Positions 1 through 9,542 are shown, counted from the first letter of the stretch. The stretch is DNA of 64,000 bases from Amylostereum areolatum (GCA_012932865.1 SAXG01000059.1:1-64000); one strand, 5' to 3'. Program-made: numbers and translations. The notes: a model not told the origin generated them from the sequence alone.

Positions 1-374
1 GTCCGCTGTCGAAACTTGAGTGCGGATGCGGTCTTGCAGGGCGATCGGATCCATTGATGCCTTGCCGTCGGACTTGCGCGACATTGCCGGCTGTACAATG
101 TTCACGAAGAGCCACTTGAGGAAGGCTGGGGCACCGGGTGCCCCGATCAGGCGCCAGCGTATGACCACGGACTGTGCGATGAACAATGTCAGGTATGCGT
201 ACTGAACATTACAGAGGGAGAACGTACGATCTCGCGTTGGAATTGAGTGGCGAGTGGCGCCCCCGGATCTGTTGGCGAGGCTTGAAGGGCGTGGAGAGCC
301 AGCTGAAGGCGGGCACTGCAAATGACGGCGGCATGAGGGTGGGAGGCAAGAAACTCGTCGAGGGCGGAGGACAT
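1..374 (-). CDS. Partial gene, N-terminal part of a clustered paralogue family (off left edge)
   Basis: The start ATG is at 374. Exon 1 (374-228) encodes about 49 residues beginning MSSALDEFLASH. A 56-bp intron (227-172, GTACGT...GCACAG with a CTGAC branch-like site) follows, and exon 2 (171-1) stays open to the window edge (SVVIRWRLIGAPGAPAFLKW...). Exon 1 has the pattern of a short helix, a ~10-residue turn, then a hydrophobic/aromatic stretch ending at a phase-0 intron. The first exons of the genes at 16254(-), 16487(+) and 18846(+) share this layout, with RL..A...LQ and a later W/F..E motif. I therefore place it in that family by exon architecture and weak sequence similarity. No function is known to me. 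Any Zn-cluster exon would lie outside the window. A degenerate gene starts 248 bp away on the other strand. Confidence 0.5.
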
Positions 375-621
375 GGCGAGGAAGGTGCGGTGAGGTTGGT
401 CGTGGGTGGAAGTGGATGAAGTGGAGAGGTGGAAGGGCAAGGCGCGTCGGACGTGTCCTGGAATTATGAGGCGCGGCAACTGCCGGGGCCGCAGACGGCC
501 CGCGGGACGCGTCGAAATCGCACAAGTCCAGATCCCATTAGCACGCGTGGAGGTTGTCTCCTTCCTCTGCGTCTCTTCCTCCTTACCCCTCGCTCTCCTC
601 CCACGTATCCTCGCATCGACG

Positions 622-1903
622 ATGGAAGAAGACAATTTCGAGTTCAACATTGAAGATTTCGACGCCGCGATGGGCGATGCTGGGCTCGGATACACCTGCT
701 GGAGTGGCGGGATTGTCGGCGGTGCCAGCACCGGAAGGTATGTCGTGATACGTTATATCGACTACATCGACTAACCATGTGGTTATACCATTACAGGGAC
801 ATATACGAAAGCCGTAACGACGGCTGAAGAACACCCTGAGGGTGTCCGTCCCCAGTCAGCCCCCAACATCGCCGAGCCCTCCGAAGTGGCACCCGTGGGG
901 TCAGCGAAGTCCGTCCCGCAAGTCGATGGGGGCGGCGAAGACATCGAAATGATATCGAGGCAGAAGGGATGGACGGATGCGACAGGGACAGAGGCAGAAG
1001 GGGAAGCAGAAAGCGATCCCTGCTGAAGACGGTGCGTCTAATCACTTCCACTCGATAATTTTGGCTCTAACATACGGATTTACTGGACAGTAATCGAGAT
1101 CCCATCATCTCCTCCTACGCCTCGACCATCACCCGGGCCCTCGGCACCCATCCACCCCTGGAAGCGTCCTGGGTCCCCCTATGCACCTCCTGTTGCGTCT
1201 GCACTGGACAGCAAGAAGCCCCGAATCGACGACCCGCGGCGTATCTCCTGGGCGCTGACGGCGGAGGAGCTGTCCTCGAAGCCGGCGTCCGTCTTCCGCC
1301 CAGTCAAATTTGGGGAAGGGTCGTCGAGAGGGGAGCGGATGGGGTGGGGACAGGAGGCGGGTGAGCAGAGGCGGTGCCCCCCCGACAATCCGCCCAACAT
1401 TGCGGGGCTCGCTCAGAGACACTATCCGGCGGAAGGTGAGTCAGTGTGTTGGCCCCCGGAGTTCGCTCACTTACCCTCTGATGTAGAAACGCACAACCTG
1501 AAGGCCTGGATGGATTTCGTCAAGCATTTTTCCCCCGGCCCCGACAACGTGCGTCTGCCACAACGTTCGACCCAGCTGCTTGACCCTCGACGGGCCGCAC
1601 TGGCGATGACGGTCCTGGTGGAGGGAGCCGCCGCCGCGAAGGACTTTGAGGCATGGGAGCAGCTAGACGAGGGGTATAGGGTGGAGGTGGAAACCCTACG
1701 TCGAATCAGGGAGGAGGTGCTTTCGATGGGGTTTGCGTTGAGGTTTGCGGCGGATAGAACGAGGGCAGGGACTGGGGAGTGAGTACTGTTGATCTCGCGT
1801 GGGTATATAGTCCAATATAATGATACTTCGACTTACAATCAAGGCGTGAATTTTCGTAGGAAGCTCGGGTGCGAGACCTGGTGCAGAGGATGGAGCTGCA
1901 GAG
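622..1903 (+). pseudogene. Degenerate multi-exon hypothetical gene, 3' end cut by an SF3B1 fragment
   Basis: Exon 1 runs from ATG 622 (MEEDNFEFNIEDFDAAMGDA) to a GTATGT donor near 736; the intron has an ACTAAC branch site and ends at 796. The second exon (from 797) is open only if the reading frame changes twice, so it looks mutated. Exon 3 (1091-1435) is Pro/Ser-rich, followed by a 51-bp GTGAGT...GTAG intron (1436-1486). Exon 4 (1487 to about 1780) begins ETHNLKAWMDFVKHF and is predicted helical. A further GTGAGT...CGTAG intron leads to exon 5 ([17 protein letters not shown]), a short coiled-coil-like stretch. Coding similarity then stops abruptly at about 1903, where antisense SF3B1-like sequence begins. 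I do not recognise the family. Frame disruptions plus the 3' truncation make it a pseudogene; sequencing error could explain the frame changes but not the truncation. Confidence 0.45.
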
Positions 1904-2245
1904 TCAGATGAGGTCGTCGAGCGTATACAAGACTGTGTCAATGACATTGACAAGAAGATGACGTTCCTGGTCCTCGATGGGTCGCTCCATAAGCAAGGGA
2001 AGGATTTTGTCGAATAAAGGCCTAGCTCGAAACTCGCAGGCTTTATCTGTGATCTGGCGTAGTGCTGTCTTGGGCACAGGTGGGGTCCCATTCTTGATTT
2101 TGAGCAGCAACCGCATGATTTTGCGTTCCTTCTTTTCATCAACCGTCAACTGCGTCTTGTCCTCCTTGAAGATTTTTGCAAAGCATCGCGCCTCTTCAGC
2201 TTTGAAAAAGGCGAGGTTACCGACCCTGGGAATTTCGGTTGGAAG
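1904..2245 (-). pseudogene. SF3B1: SF3B1 (splicing factor 3B subunit 1) gene fragment
   Basis: About 113 codons match the start of the SF3B1 HEAT-repeat region. The recognisable core is [18 protein letters not shown], then [14 protein letters not shown], then [18 protein letters not shown] and [10 protein letters not shown]3B1 is the U2 snRNP scaffold that contacts the branch-site helix; intact proteins are about 1,200-1,300 residues, so this is under a tenth of the gene. Several residues invariant in the family as I know it are changed: the usual RK before TALRQ is PK, and AREFGAG is replaced by ACEFRAR. A TGA follows DDLI, and no further HEAT repeats are visible on either side. It is therefore a decayed captured or translocated fragment. 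Its left border coincides with the broken 3' end of the plus-strand gene at 622-1903. Confidence 0.85.
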
Positions 2246-2698
2246 GTTAGACCCGCCGGGTGCGGTTACAACCATCCCCCTAGATCCATGGGCAACGAAA
2301 TATATTGCAAGTCTCGTGTGGGATGTACATATATATTCCGGGGATATCCCGGCGGTTGAAGTTTTCGACCCGGGGTGTATTGGCACTCTAGGTCGGCCGC
2401 ATATTGGGGGCAGGCATGCCTGGGTACATGTCTACTGGAGACCTACGCAACGGCCGGTTGTAGTGGGTGATCTTGTAGGACGAGGACGGCCGGACATCGA
2501 GGAAAGTCCCATGTGGGGCCCTGTGTGCTGTAGGCCTCCCTAACGGCCGATTGTCGATTGCATACATAGGACAGGATGTCGGGCGAGCGTGGATTATACT
2601 GGAGTCAAATTGCGCGGCCGACGGCGGCTCAGCGTGTAGCATACAGGTTAGGCATATGGGGCTGATCATGTATTATAGGTATATATAACCAGAATGTG
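2246..2698. other. Unassigned sequence between SF3B1 fragment and truncated retroelement
   Basis: About 450 bp without a convincing gene. Open frames on both strands run through it, but none continues a neighbouring gene or shows recognisable motifs. Its right border is where similarity to the retrotransposon RT domain stops. Confidence 0.5.
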
Positions 2699-3901
2699 TG
2701 ATTTCGATGGGCGAATGTAGCCCTTCTTCAGGTGGTCGTCGAGGAAGGTATCGAGCTCAATCTGCTCGGAGGGGGAGAGCGGATAGATCTTGCAGGGCTT
2801 GGGTTCGAAGCCGTCCTTCATGTCGATGGCATGATCCCATGGTCGTCGGTTGGGTAGTCGTTCAGAGGTTTTCTTGTCGAATACGGGTGCAAAGTCGCGG
2901 TATGGAGGGGGAACCAAGTCTTCAAAGGTTTGCGGGCGTGCGTTTTCCTTTGAGTGCTCTGCAAGCTCTTGCGCCTTGGTGAAGCCCGCGTGGATTGGTA
3001 CTGCCTCCGGGTTAGGGCCGTCAACTTCAGGAAGAATCCCAGCACGACGCAGGCCATTGATCTCCCAGTCTCGGAAGACCCTGGGTCGTTCGTTGTCGTC
3101 TTCAGTGAAAAGGCGGGCAGGTAGAGGTGAGAGATGGAATGTGCGGATACGAACACCTTTGACCCTGCGCGCGGGGATGACATACGTAGGGATAGGGGCC
3201 CAGGAGACATACACTGGTTCTGGGAAGGGGTCGTCCGGGACTAGAGGTACCTTAGGGGCCGCATCAGCTCGAACCTTTCGCTGTGATCGGGTTGACAATG
3301 GTGTTCGCGGCTTTGTTGCAAGGTTTGTCACGGTCGGTTCGGAGAGGGTGCAGGAGGGAGGGCAGCGGAGCATGTCAACACGATCTTGCTGCCAGTCTAT
3401 GGTGGGGTTATGCTCATCGAGCCAGTCTGTTCCAAGGATCATATCGTGATCACCGATGTCGGTGATGAAGAACTCAGCTTCTTCCTCATGGTATGCCTTC
3501 GAGTCTTGCGAGTATATCCGGATCCATTGGGTCGTCATATCACGCACCCAGCCCATGATGTTCTCGGTGCCGTCCATATTACGCACAGGGAACGGGTTTT
3601 CTAGTTTTCTTGTAGTCAGCTTCTTGCGTTCAGCGAAGCTTCGGTTGATGATGATTCCTTCTGCACCGCTGTCAAGCAGTGCATCTGCGTCAATTTGTTG
3701 GCCTGTCGCTCGCCCAATCATTTTGACCTTGAGCGTTATTGAGGGTGTCTGCCTGTTCTTCGTGACAGTAGAGAGGTGCACACACGATGGATACAATCGC
3801 TCACATGAGGTCATAGATGATAGTACAGAGAAGCGGTTGTAAGATGCCGATGATATAAGTCCTTTGCCTCCGCCAGACAACACAACTGGGGGGCGTTTCA
3901 A
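2699..3901 (-). pseudogene. pol: Truncated pol of copy 1 (protease and start of RT only)
   Basis: Begins by -1 shift at the gag stop (TTG AAA CGC). It contains the aspartic protease motif DADALLDSGAEG and the linker up to the RT N-terminus (KIYPLSPSEQIELDTFLDDH). It then loses similarity after RPSK at about 2700 and runs into unrelated sequence. RT catalytic YMDD, RNase H, integrase and chromodomain are absent. Confidence 0.9.
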
Positions 3902-4923
3902 AAATCCTGCGACTCTAGGATATCCTTCAACAGTGCCACTGCCTGCTCCTTACCTTCCGCATCCAGATCTTTCAGCTGGCGAGTGATTGCGGCGATGGTC
4001 TTGAACGGGTCGGGGGTTGCTTTTGCAGTGGACGGAGCCGTGTTCGTCGGCAGGGGAGGGGCCTTGGACCCAGTCTCTACTGCGCCCACCCATCGCGCGC
4101 TCGAGTCACGGTTGGGGCAGTCGCGAGAGACGTGACCGGCCTGTCGACACATGAAGCACTTGCCTTCGCGCATCATCTTTGCGCGCTCGTCGTCCGTCAG
4201 CTTTGCAGGGCGGGTCGAGGTGTTGGTGAAGGCGCCGACTCGGCGCGACGAGGAGTCGTTGGTCGAACCGTTCGAGGTGAGCGCGACAGCCCCCTTGGAC
4301 TGACTGCTCTTCCTCTCCGGGTTCTCTTCGAGCCACTGGTGGTTGATGCGGCGGGCGCGCTCCTTCCACTCCGCGAGCTTGGTGGGGAACGGGTACGACC
4401 GGGCCACCTGCTTGCCGAGGTCACGCTGAAGTCCCTTCTTGAAAAAGTGGATTAGCGCCTCGTCGTCGTACGCTGACATGGTTGCCAGCATCTCAAACTC
4501 GGTGATAAAGTCAGTGACGTCCCGGGTGGTCATTGCGAGCTCGTTGATCTTACGCTGAGCCTCTATCTTCGGATTGACGGGCACGAAGTCTTTGCCAAAC
4601 CTCTCGAAGAGCTCTTTGTAGGAGCTATAGTGGAGTGTTGGGGGCATGGGGTCGGGGGTTTCGGCGTCTTCCTTCTCGTCTTCGTCGGCGAAGAGTTCCA
4701 TGCGGCGATGCGTGGCCCAGGCTTTCGCCGTGTCGTCCTCCATCAGGCTGAGGAGGAGCATCATCTTGGCGTCGTCTGTGGCATAAACATCCTTGTTAAC
4801 ACGTAGGAACATACGGAGCTCGAGGGAGAACCGGAGAGTGTCGCGTCTATCGCCTTTGAATGGCTTTGGCTTGGGGCCAATCTCCCACTTGGAGACGGCA
4901 GGTTTGGATTCGGCGTCGGACAT
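3898..4923 (-). CDS. gag: Gag of copy 1
   Basis: 341 codons starting MSDAESKPAVSKWE. It is almost identical to the gag of the complete copies and lies on the same strand as the partial pol. The central region (about residues 90-190) resembles the retrotransposon Gag capsid domain (DFITEFEMLATMSAYDDEA, IHFFKKGLQ). A CCHC zinc knuckle, CFMCRQAGHVSRDC, lies near residue 260. The stop codon sits in GATTTTTGA, where a one-base backward slip would enter pol. It forms the structural particle protein. It is open, so possibly still translatable, but the element lacks most of pol. Confidence 0.9.
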   Translation of the reverse strand: MSDAESKPAVSKWEIGPKPKPFKGDRRDTLRFSLELRMFLRVNKDVYATDDAKMMLLLSLMEDDTAKAWATHRRMELFADEDEKEDAETPDPMPPTLHYSSYKELFERFGKDFVPVNPKIEAQRKINELAMTTRDVTDFITEFEMLATMSAYDDEALIHFFKKGLQRDLGKQVARSYPFPTKLAEWKERARRINHQWLEENPERKSSQSKGAVALTSNGSTNDSSSRRVGAFTNTSTRPAKLTDDERAKMMREGKCFMCRQAGHVSRDCPNRDSSARWVGAVETGSKAPPLPTNTAPSTAKATPDPFKTIAAITRQLKDLDAEGKEQAVALLKDILESQDF

Positions 4924-5514
4924 CTTGTCGAAGGGGAGGGGGACGGTGAGGGATTGGGCGAGTTCTTGATCAAGGCGGCGTAGGGTTTCTTGTCGGTGCT
5001 CTTCTGCTTCTTCAACTTCGTCCTCAACTTGTTTTGCGACAAGGAAGTCGGCGGGGGTGAGGAATTGCTGGTTATGATGCCACGACCAGTGATCTTGGAT
5101 GGGACTGAACGAAGTGGGCTGCCACTCAACTACTGATCGTCCTGGGGTTCCGTTCTTGTTCCGTCTATAGGCGTACCACTTCCCAGTTGTGTCGTTGTGG
5201 TTGATCCCTTCCAGGACTTCGACTACAGTACGTCGATGGGGTGGGGGCGAGTTGGTAGGAGGAGGGTTCAGGAAGCGCCGTAGAACGTCTGGAGCGGTGG
5301 TAAAATCCGATTCTTCGACGTAGGGTTGTTCGTCGCGGTCGTCGAAGTACCAGTCTTGACGTTGCCGGTTTGGTTCGTCGTGCTGCCAACATACAGATTC
5401 CTTAGTCTGCTGCGAGGTGAGGATGTAGTACTCTTCAGGACAGTAGTCTCGAAAGACGCCTGGGGGGAAGTTTGGAGTGGGGGGACGAGGGACTGTGGGG
5501 GACGTGATGGTGGT

Positions 5515-6058
5515 CTAGAAAAAGTCCACCGCGACGGGGCAACGGCCAAGGAGTTTCTTGGTGAGGTAGCTGGCTTTTATTGCCTGGCGGATCTTGTGTT
5601 CGTGGTGGTAGTGACGAAGGGTCTTACCCTTGATGGTGGGACGGAGGACTGGGGGCGGGGTAGATTCGGGGGTCCAGCAGTTGAACTGGGAGACAGAGGT
5701 GAAGCTGGTCTGGAGGATTGGGTTGGGGGCGTTCTGGATCAGGTACGTGTGATAGGTGGGGGCGTGGAGGGTGAATTCAAGGCGCTCGAGATCTACGTTG
5801 ATGCACGTAGTGATCCGGGTGTATAGGGCGAGGACGACCGTACCGTGATCCTTATGCCACCTCCACTCGAAGATGCGGAAGTTGAGGCCGTGCGCGGTCC
5901 AGGGATCTTTCTTGCAGAGGTTCTGGACGGGGACGAGGCAGTTGGCAGTGACAGCGTCAGACCAGGGGTAGGGTAGGGGTGCATCGTCTTGGGGGGTGAT
6001 TGGTTTACCGTTGAACGGGAGGAAGACCGGTGCGTTTGGGAAATCCGTGGTGTAAGGG
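5515..6058 (-). CDS. ORF0 of copy 1: conserved leader reading frame upstream of gag
   Basis: An open frame of about 180 codons ending at TAG (5517-5515), without an in-frame ATG, in the same frame as the downstream gag. It encodes the same protein as ORF0 of the element at 7915 (recognisable pieces: NCLVPVQNLCKKDPW, FRIFEWRWHK, INVDLERLEFTLHAP). Aligned codon by codon by eye, the two copies differ at about 32 synonymous and 15 replacement codons, and most replacements are CpG-type transitions. That is the pattern of a constrained protein with later decay. Before about 6058 the frame is shifted relative to the other copy by a 2-base length difference, so the true start is unclear. Family unknown to me. 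Confidence 0.5.
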
Positions 6059-6120
6059 CTTTTAACGTCGTAGAGACGGCAGAGGTAGATGGGGGGAGAG
6101 GTGCGAGGTAGGCGTAGGGG

Positions 6121-6131
6121 TAGACTGTCCA
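6121..6131 (-). other. Self-priming-type primer-binding site, copy 1
   Basis: TGGACAGTCTA, two bases after the LTR. It is an exact reverse complement of TAGACTGTCCA downstream of the LTR TATA box. See the equivalent site in the plus-strand element. Confidence 0.65.
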
Positions 6132-6133
6132 GG

Positions 6134-6555
6134 TGTCAGAAACGCAGTTTATGAGACCGATGAGACCGCCTAAGTCGCGACGATGGGAGGAGCGAGAAGA
6201 AACGATAGATTCGAGAGTGCCGAGGTCTAGGGTAGTGCAACGTGCGCTACAGTACAGTATGATGAGATGGACAGTCTAGGGAAGAGGGAAGAGAAACACT
6301 GTCCTTATATACAAGTGGGTACGATGGTGCAATGCGATGTGATAGTGGTGCGAGCGGGGGGAACAATAAGAAAGGAGTCATGGGGCGGAGGACAAAGGTC
6401 CGGAGCAATGATGTCATAGATAAGGATGCGGATCCCCGCTCGGAAGTCCGGGCGATGACGTCATTGAAGCATGTGATGCAAGGAAAGTCATGTGCCGTGA
6501 CGTGTCACGTGTACGAGGTCTGCAAACGAAGAGAGAAATGGAGCAATCCGTGACA
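6134..6555 (-). repeat. 5' LTR of truncated copy 1
   Basis: 422 bp, beginning TGTCACGG and ending TTTCTGACA on the minus strand (TG..CA with TGTCA/TGACA inverted ends). It contains TATATAAGG followed about 33 bp later by TAGACTGTCCA, the predicted transcript start. Confidence 0.9.
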
Positions 6556-6571
6556 GTTGCTGTAGTGGAGG

Positions 6572-7453
6572 TCAACTGTCAGCCTTTGGAGGGGATCCGG
6601 GTCGGACGTAAATTCTCTTCAATGGCTCCGGAAGCCCTCCCGTATTGAGTTCGACCCGGTACTTCTCAATATCCGCCCAATTTTTCTCCGTCAGCCCCCT
6701 GAGTATTTCGGAAAGTGCTGGTTGAAAGCATTGCAGCTCTGGGTTCTTGCTCCTCGCTCGCTCCTCTGGCGTCATCGTGTTCACGAGCTCATCGCGGCGC
6801 TGGAGAATCTCCTTCTTGAACATCATCCGGAAGGCAACGTGGAAGTTGAAGCCCTTATCGTGCATAACCCAGTCCCGAGGTCGTCGGACACGACCTTGTT
6901 CGAACATATGCCAGCGGAACACCTATGGACACTGGAGTGAGGAGGGTATCCATATACAAGCATCCGAGCGCCTTACTTCAGTTTGCTCATGGAAGGCTGC
7001 ATCTTTCTTCTTTGTCGGAGGGCGATCGGGAGGGTACAACTTGCCTTGGTGAACATCTGCAAAAAATATAACTTGCACCTTTGTGACCCAACACCCTTTG
7101 TCCGTGTACGTGAGTTTCTTAAACTCCTCGAGGTGATCGGTGATCCAGTCTTGCTCGCCGGGGAGGAGGGGGGGAAGTTCACGCGGCTGATTGTCCGGTA
7201 CATCCTGATCAAGGAGCGTGCCATCAGCATCGGGATCGTCCCACGATGGGAATTGGTTGTCGGATTGCTCGTCCTCGAAAATTTAGACGTGATGGCAAGA
7301 CGAAAGGAGTGCCAGCTCATCACACAACGTGTATCATACCACGTGTCCGGCACTCACCTTTTCGCCGGATGATCGGGCCGGATGACTGGCACAAGATACA
7401 TTTTCCACGACACAAGGCAAGGAGGGTCCGGAGGTACAAGATGTAACATACAT
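6572..7453 (-). CDS. Hypothetical three-exon protein, Agaricomycete type
   Basis: Model: ATG at 7453; exon 1 7453-7358; intron 7357-7274 (GTGAGT...CGAG); exon 2 7273-6977 (DEQSDNQFPSWDDPDADG..., then DWITDHLEEFKKLTYTDKG); intron 6976-6923 (GTAAGG...CATAG); exon 3 6922-6572, ending PPKADS. All exons are in phase, giving about 247 residues. Exon 3 (VFRWHMFEQGRVRRPRDWVM...) looks well coded. I do not recognise a named domain; the acidic N-terminal half and charged helices resemble lineage-specific fungal proteins found near transposons. The stop lies only 17 bp from the LTR of truncated element 1, so the original C-terminus may have been lost to that insertion. Exon 1 is the weakest part of the model. 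Confidence 0.45.
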
Positions 7454-7914
7454 GCACGATCAAAAAGTTGCACAGGTCGACCTACTCATCGTAATCGTCG
7501 TTGGTGAACGTCACCCCTTCCTGCGAATCCGGAACAAACTCAACATCATCATCTCCTTCTTCTTCTCCCCCTTCTTCCTCCTCGTCTTCCTCGTCCTCGT
7601 CGTCACCCAAATCCTCTGAACGCAAGTCGTCATCATCAGCACGGGTCTCCCACATCACCTTATCCTGCGAAGCCACGATTGGCGGAAGGTCCGACATGTC
7701 CGATGCAGTGTCACTGCCACGATGGCTGCGACTCTCGGATTCCTCCTCGGTGGGTCCGGGCTCGGTGGGTCCGGGCTCGGCGGATCCGGCCAAGGTCAGG
7801 GTCCCCATCCGGCGGATGAGAAGCTCGGTCGCTGAATCCTGCTTTTTCTTGGCAGCTCGAAGGGCCTCTCCAGCGGTGACGACCTCCGCCTGGAGATCGG
7901 AGACAACGGCCTGG

Positions 7915-8334
7915 TGTCACGGATCGCTCCATTTCTCTCTTCGTTTGCAGACCTCGTACACGCGACGTGTCACGGCACATGACTTTCCCTTGCATCACAT
8001 GCTTCAACGACGTCATTGCCCGGACTTCCGAGCGGGGTTCCGCATCCTTATCTATGACATCACTGCTCCGGACCTTCGTCCTCCGCCCCATGACTCCTTT
8101 CCTATTGTTCCCCCCGCTCGCACCACTATCGCATCGCATCGCACCATCGTTCCCACTTGTATATAAGGACAGTGTTTCTCTTCCCTTTTCCCTAGACTGT
8201 CCATCTCGTCATACGGTACTGTAGCGCACGTTGCACTACCTTAGACCCCAGCACTCTCGAATCTATTTTCTTCTCGCTCCTCTCATCGTCGCGACTTAGG
8301 CGGTTCATCGGTCTCATAAACTGCGTTTCTGACA
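7915..8334 (+). repeat. 5' LTR of element 2
   Basis: 420 bp, TGTCACGG...TTTCTGACA. It belongs to the same sequence variant as the LTR of copy 1 (GTTTCTCTTCCC after the TATA region) and differs from the 3' LTR of its own element. Confidence 0.93.
8160..8203 (+). promoter_or_regulatory. LTR core promoter and predicted RNA start
   Basis: TATATAAGG at 8160-8168 with TAGACTGTCCA at 8193-8203, a normal TATA-to-start distance of about 33 bp. The start is inferred from this spacing and from exact complementarity to the primer-binding site at 8337-8347. No transcript data were available. Confidence 0.6.
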
Positions 8335-8336
8335 CC

Positions 8337-8347
8337 TGGACAGTCTA
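8337..8347 (+). other. Primer-binding site, Tf1-like self-priming type
   Basis: TGGACAGTCTA, two bases inside the 5' LTR end. All 11 bases pair with TAGACTGTCCA at 8193-8203 in the same LTR. In Tf1/sushi-type chromoviruses the first 11 bases of the RNA fold back as primer instead of a tRNA. The length and position agree with that mechanism. Confidence 0.65.
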
Positions 8348-8951
8348 CCCCTACGCCTACCTCGCACCCCTCTCTCCATCTACCTCTGCCGTCTCTACGA
8401 CGTTAAAAACTCCCACCACGGACCTCCCGAATGCACCGGTCTTCCTCCCGTTCAACGGAAAGCCGATCACCCCCCGCGACGACGCACCACTCCCCTACCC
8501 TTGGTCCGACGCCGTCACCGTCAACTGCCTCGTCCCCGTACAGAACCTCTGCAAGAAAGATCCCTGGACCGCGCACGGTCTCAACTTCCGCATCTTCGAG
8601 TGGAGGTGGCACAAGGATCACGGTACTGTCGTCCTCGCCCTATACGTCCGGATCACTACGTGCATCAACGTAGATCTCGAACGCCTTGAATTCACCCTCC
8701 ACGCCCCCACCTACCACACATACCTCATCCAAGACGCCCCCAACCCGATCCTCCAAACCAGTTTCACCTCCGTCTCCCAGTTTAACCGTCGGACCCCCGA
8801 ATCCACCCCGCCACCAGTCCTCCGTCCCACCATCAAGGGTAAGACCCTTCGTCGCCGCCACCACGAACATAAGATCCGCCAGGCAGTAAAAACCGGCTAC
8901 CTCACCAAGAAACTCCTCGGCCGTCGCCCCATCGCGGCGGACTTCTTCTAG
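8337..8951 (+). CDS. ORF0: conserved ATG-less leader ORF upstream of gag
   Basis: The frame is open from the PBS (and further up into the LTR) to TAG 8949-8951; clear protein-level conservation starts near 8415. It encodes about 180 conserved residues with aromatic and charged stretches (VQNLCKKDPW, NFRIFEWRWHK, RITTCINVDLERLEF, TYHTYLIQDAP) and a basic C-terminal part (GKTLRRRHHEHKIRQ). There is no in-frame ATG; the first ATG of the predicted RNA (8431) is in another frame. ORF0, the next 197 codons and gag share one frame, interrupted only by this TAG, which is present in all three copies. A 66-bp GTAAAA...TTCTAG segment (8886-8951) could be an in-frame intron removing the TAG; in copy 1 the equivalent donor is AT. 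Function unknown. Alternatives are a degenerate captured host gene or an N-terminal extension of Gag. Confidence 0.5.
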   Translation, partial: WTVYPYAYLAPLSPSTSAVSTTLKTPTTDLPNAPVFLPFNGKPITPRDDAPLPYPWSDAVTVNCLVPVQNLCKKDPWTAHGLNFRIFEWRWHKDHGTVVLALYVRITTCINVDLERLEFTLHAPTYHTYLIQDAPNPILQTSFTSVSQFNRRTPESTPPPVLRPTIKGKTLRRRHHEHKIRQAVKTGYLTKKLLGRRPIAADFF

Positions 8952-9542
8952 ACCATCATCACGTCCTCCACAGCCCCTCGTCCCCCCACCCCGAACCTTC
9001 CCCCAGGCGTCTTTCGAGACTACTGTCCCGAAGAATACTATATCCTCACCTCGCAGCAGACTAAGGAATCCATACGTTGGCTACACGACGAACCAAACCG
9101 GCAACGTCGAGACTGGTACTTCGACGACCGCGACGAACAACCCTACGTCGAAGAATCGGATTTTGCCACCGCTGCGGACGTTCTACAGCGCTTCCTGAAC
9201 CCCCCTCCGACCAACTCGCCCCCACCCCGTCGACGTACTGTAATCGAAGTCCCAGAAGGGATCAACCACAACGACACAACTGGGAAGTGGTACGCCTATA
9301 GACGGAACAAGAACGGAACCCCAGGACGATCAGTAGTTGAGTGGCAGCCCACTTCGTTCAGTCCCGTCCAAGATCACTGGTCGTGGCATCATAACCAGCA
9401 ATTCCTCACCCCCGCCGACTTCCTTGTCGCAAAACAAGTTGAGGACGAAGTTGAAGAAGCAGAAGAACGCCGACGAGAAACTCTACGCCGCCTTGATCAA
9501 GAACTCGCCCAATCCCTCACCGTCCCCCTCCCCTTCGACAAG
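8952..9542 (+). CDS. Open, conserved gag-frame extension between ORF0 stop and gag ATG
   Basis: 197 codons without a stop and without an ATG, directly in frame with gag. They encode an aromatic/acidic sequence (VFRDYCPEEYYILTSQQTKE, DWYFDDRDEQPYVEE, NDTTGKWYAYRRNKNG) ending in a Glu/Arg-rich helix before the gag methionine. The copy at 5.5-4.9 kb keeps the same frame. This means translation may enter gag from upstream rather than only at ATG 9543. Confidence 0.4.

Larger units (their letters stand above)
2699..6555 (-). mobile_element. Truncated Ty3/gypsy chromovirus-like element, copy 1 (5' half)
   Basis: Read on the minus strand: 5' LTR (6555-6134), primer-binding site (6131-6121), leader ORF0 (6058-5515), gag (4923-3898), then pol up to the start of reverse transcriptase. 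Similarity to the complete copies ends at about 2700, inside the RT coding sequence, just after the residues RPSK. The rest of pol and the 3' LTR are missing, so no target duplication can be checked. Its 5' LTR is closest to the 5' LTR of the plus-strand element at 7915. In both, the predicted RNA start TAGACTGTCCA is perfectly complementary to the PBS. Gag and ORF0 are still open, so truncation may be recent, although many C/T and G/A differences suggest some decay. Its LTR lies just 3' of the gene at 6572-7453. Confidence 0.9.

Noticed and set aside
1904..2386. Treating the SF3B1 ORF as a functional small protein
   Set aside because: Altered conserved residues, no HEAT continuation, and the upstream half (before 2245) is unrelated sequence.
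8431..8673. First ATG of the element RNA, 80-codon frame
   Set aside because: Not in the conserved ORF0 frame, and its codons are not the constrained ones.
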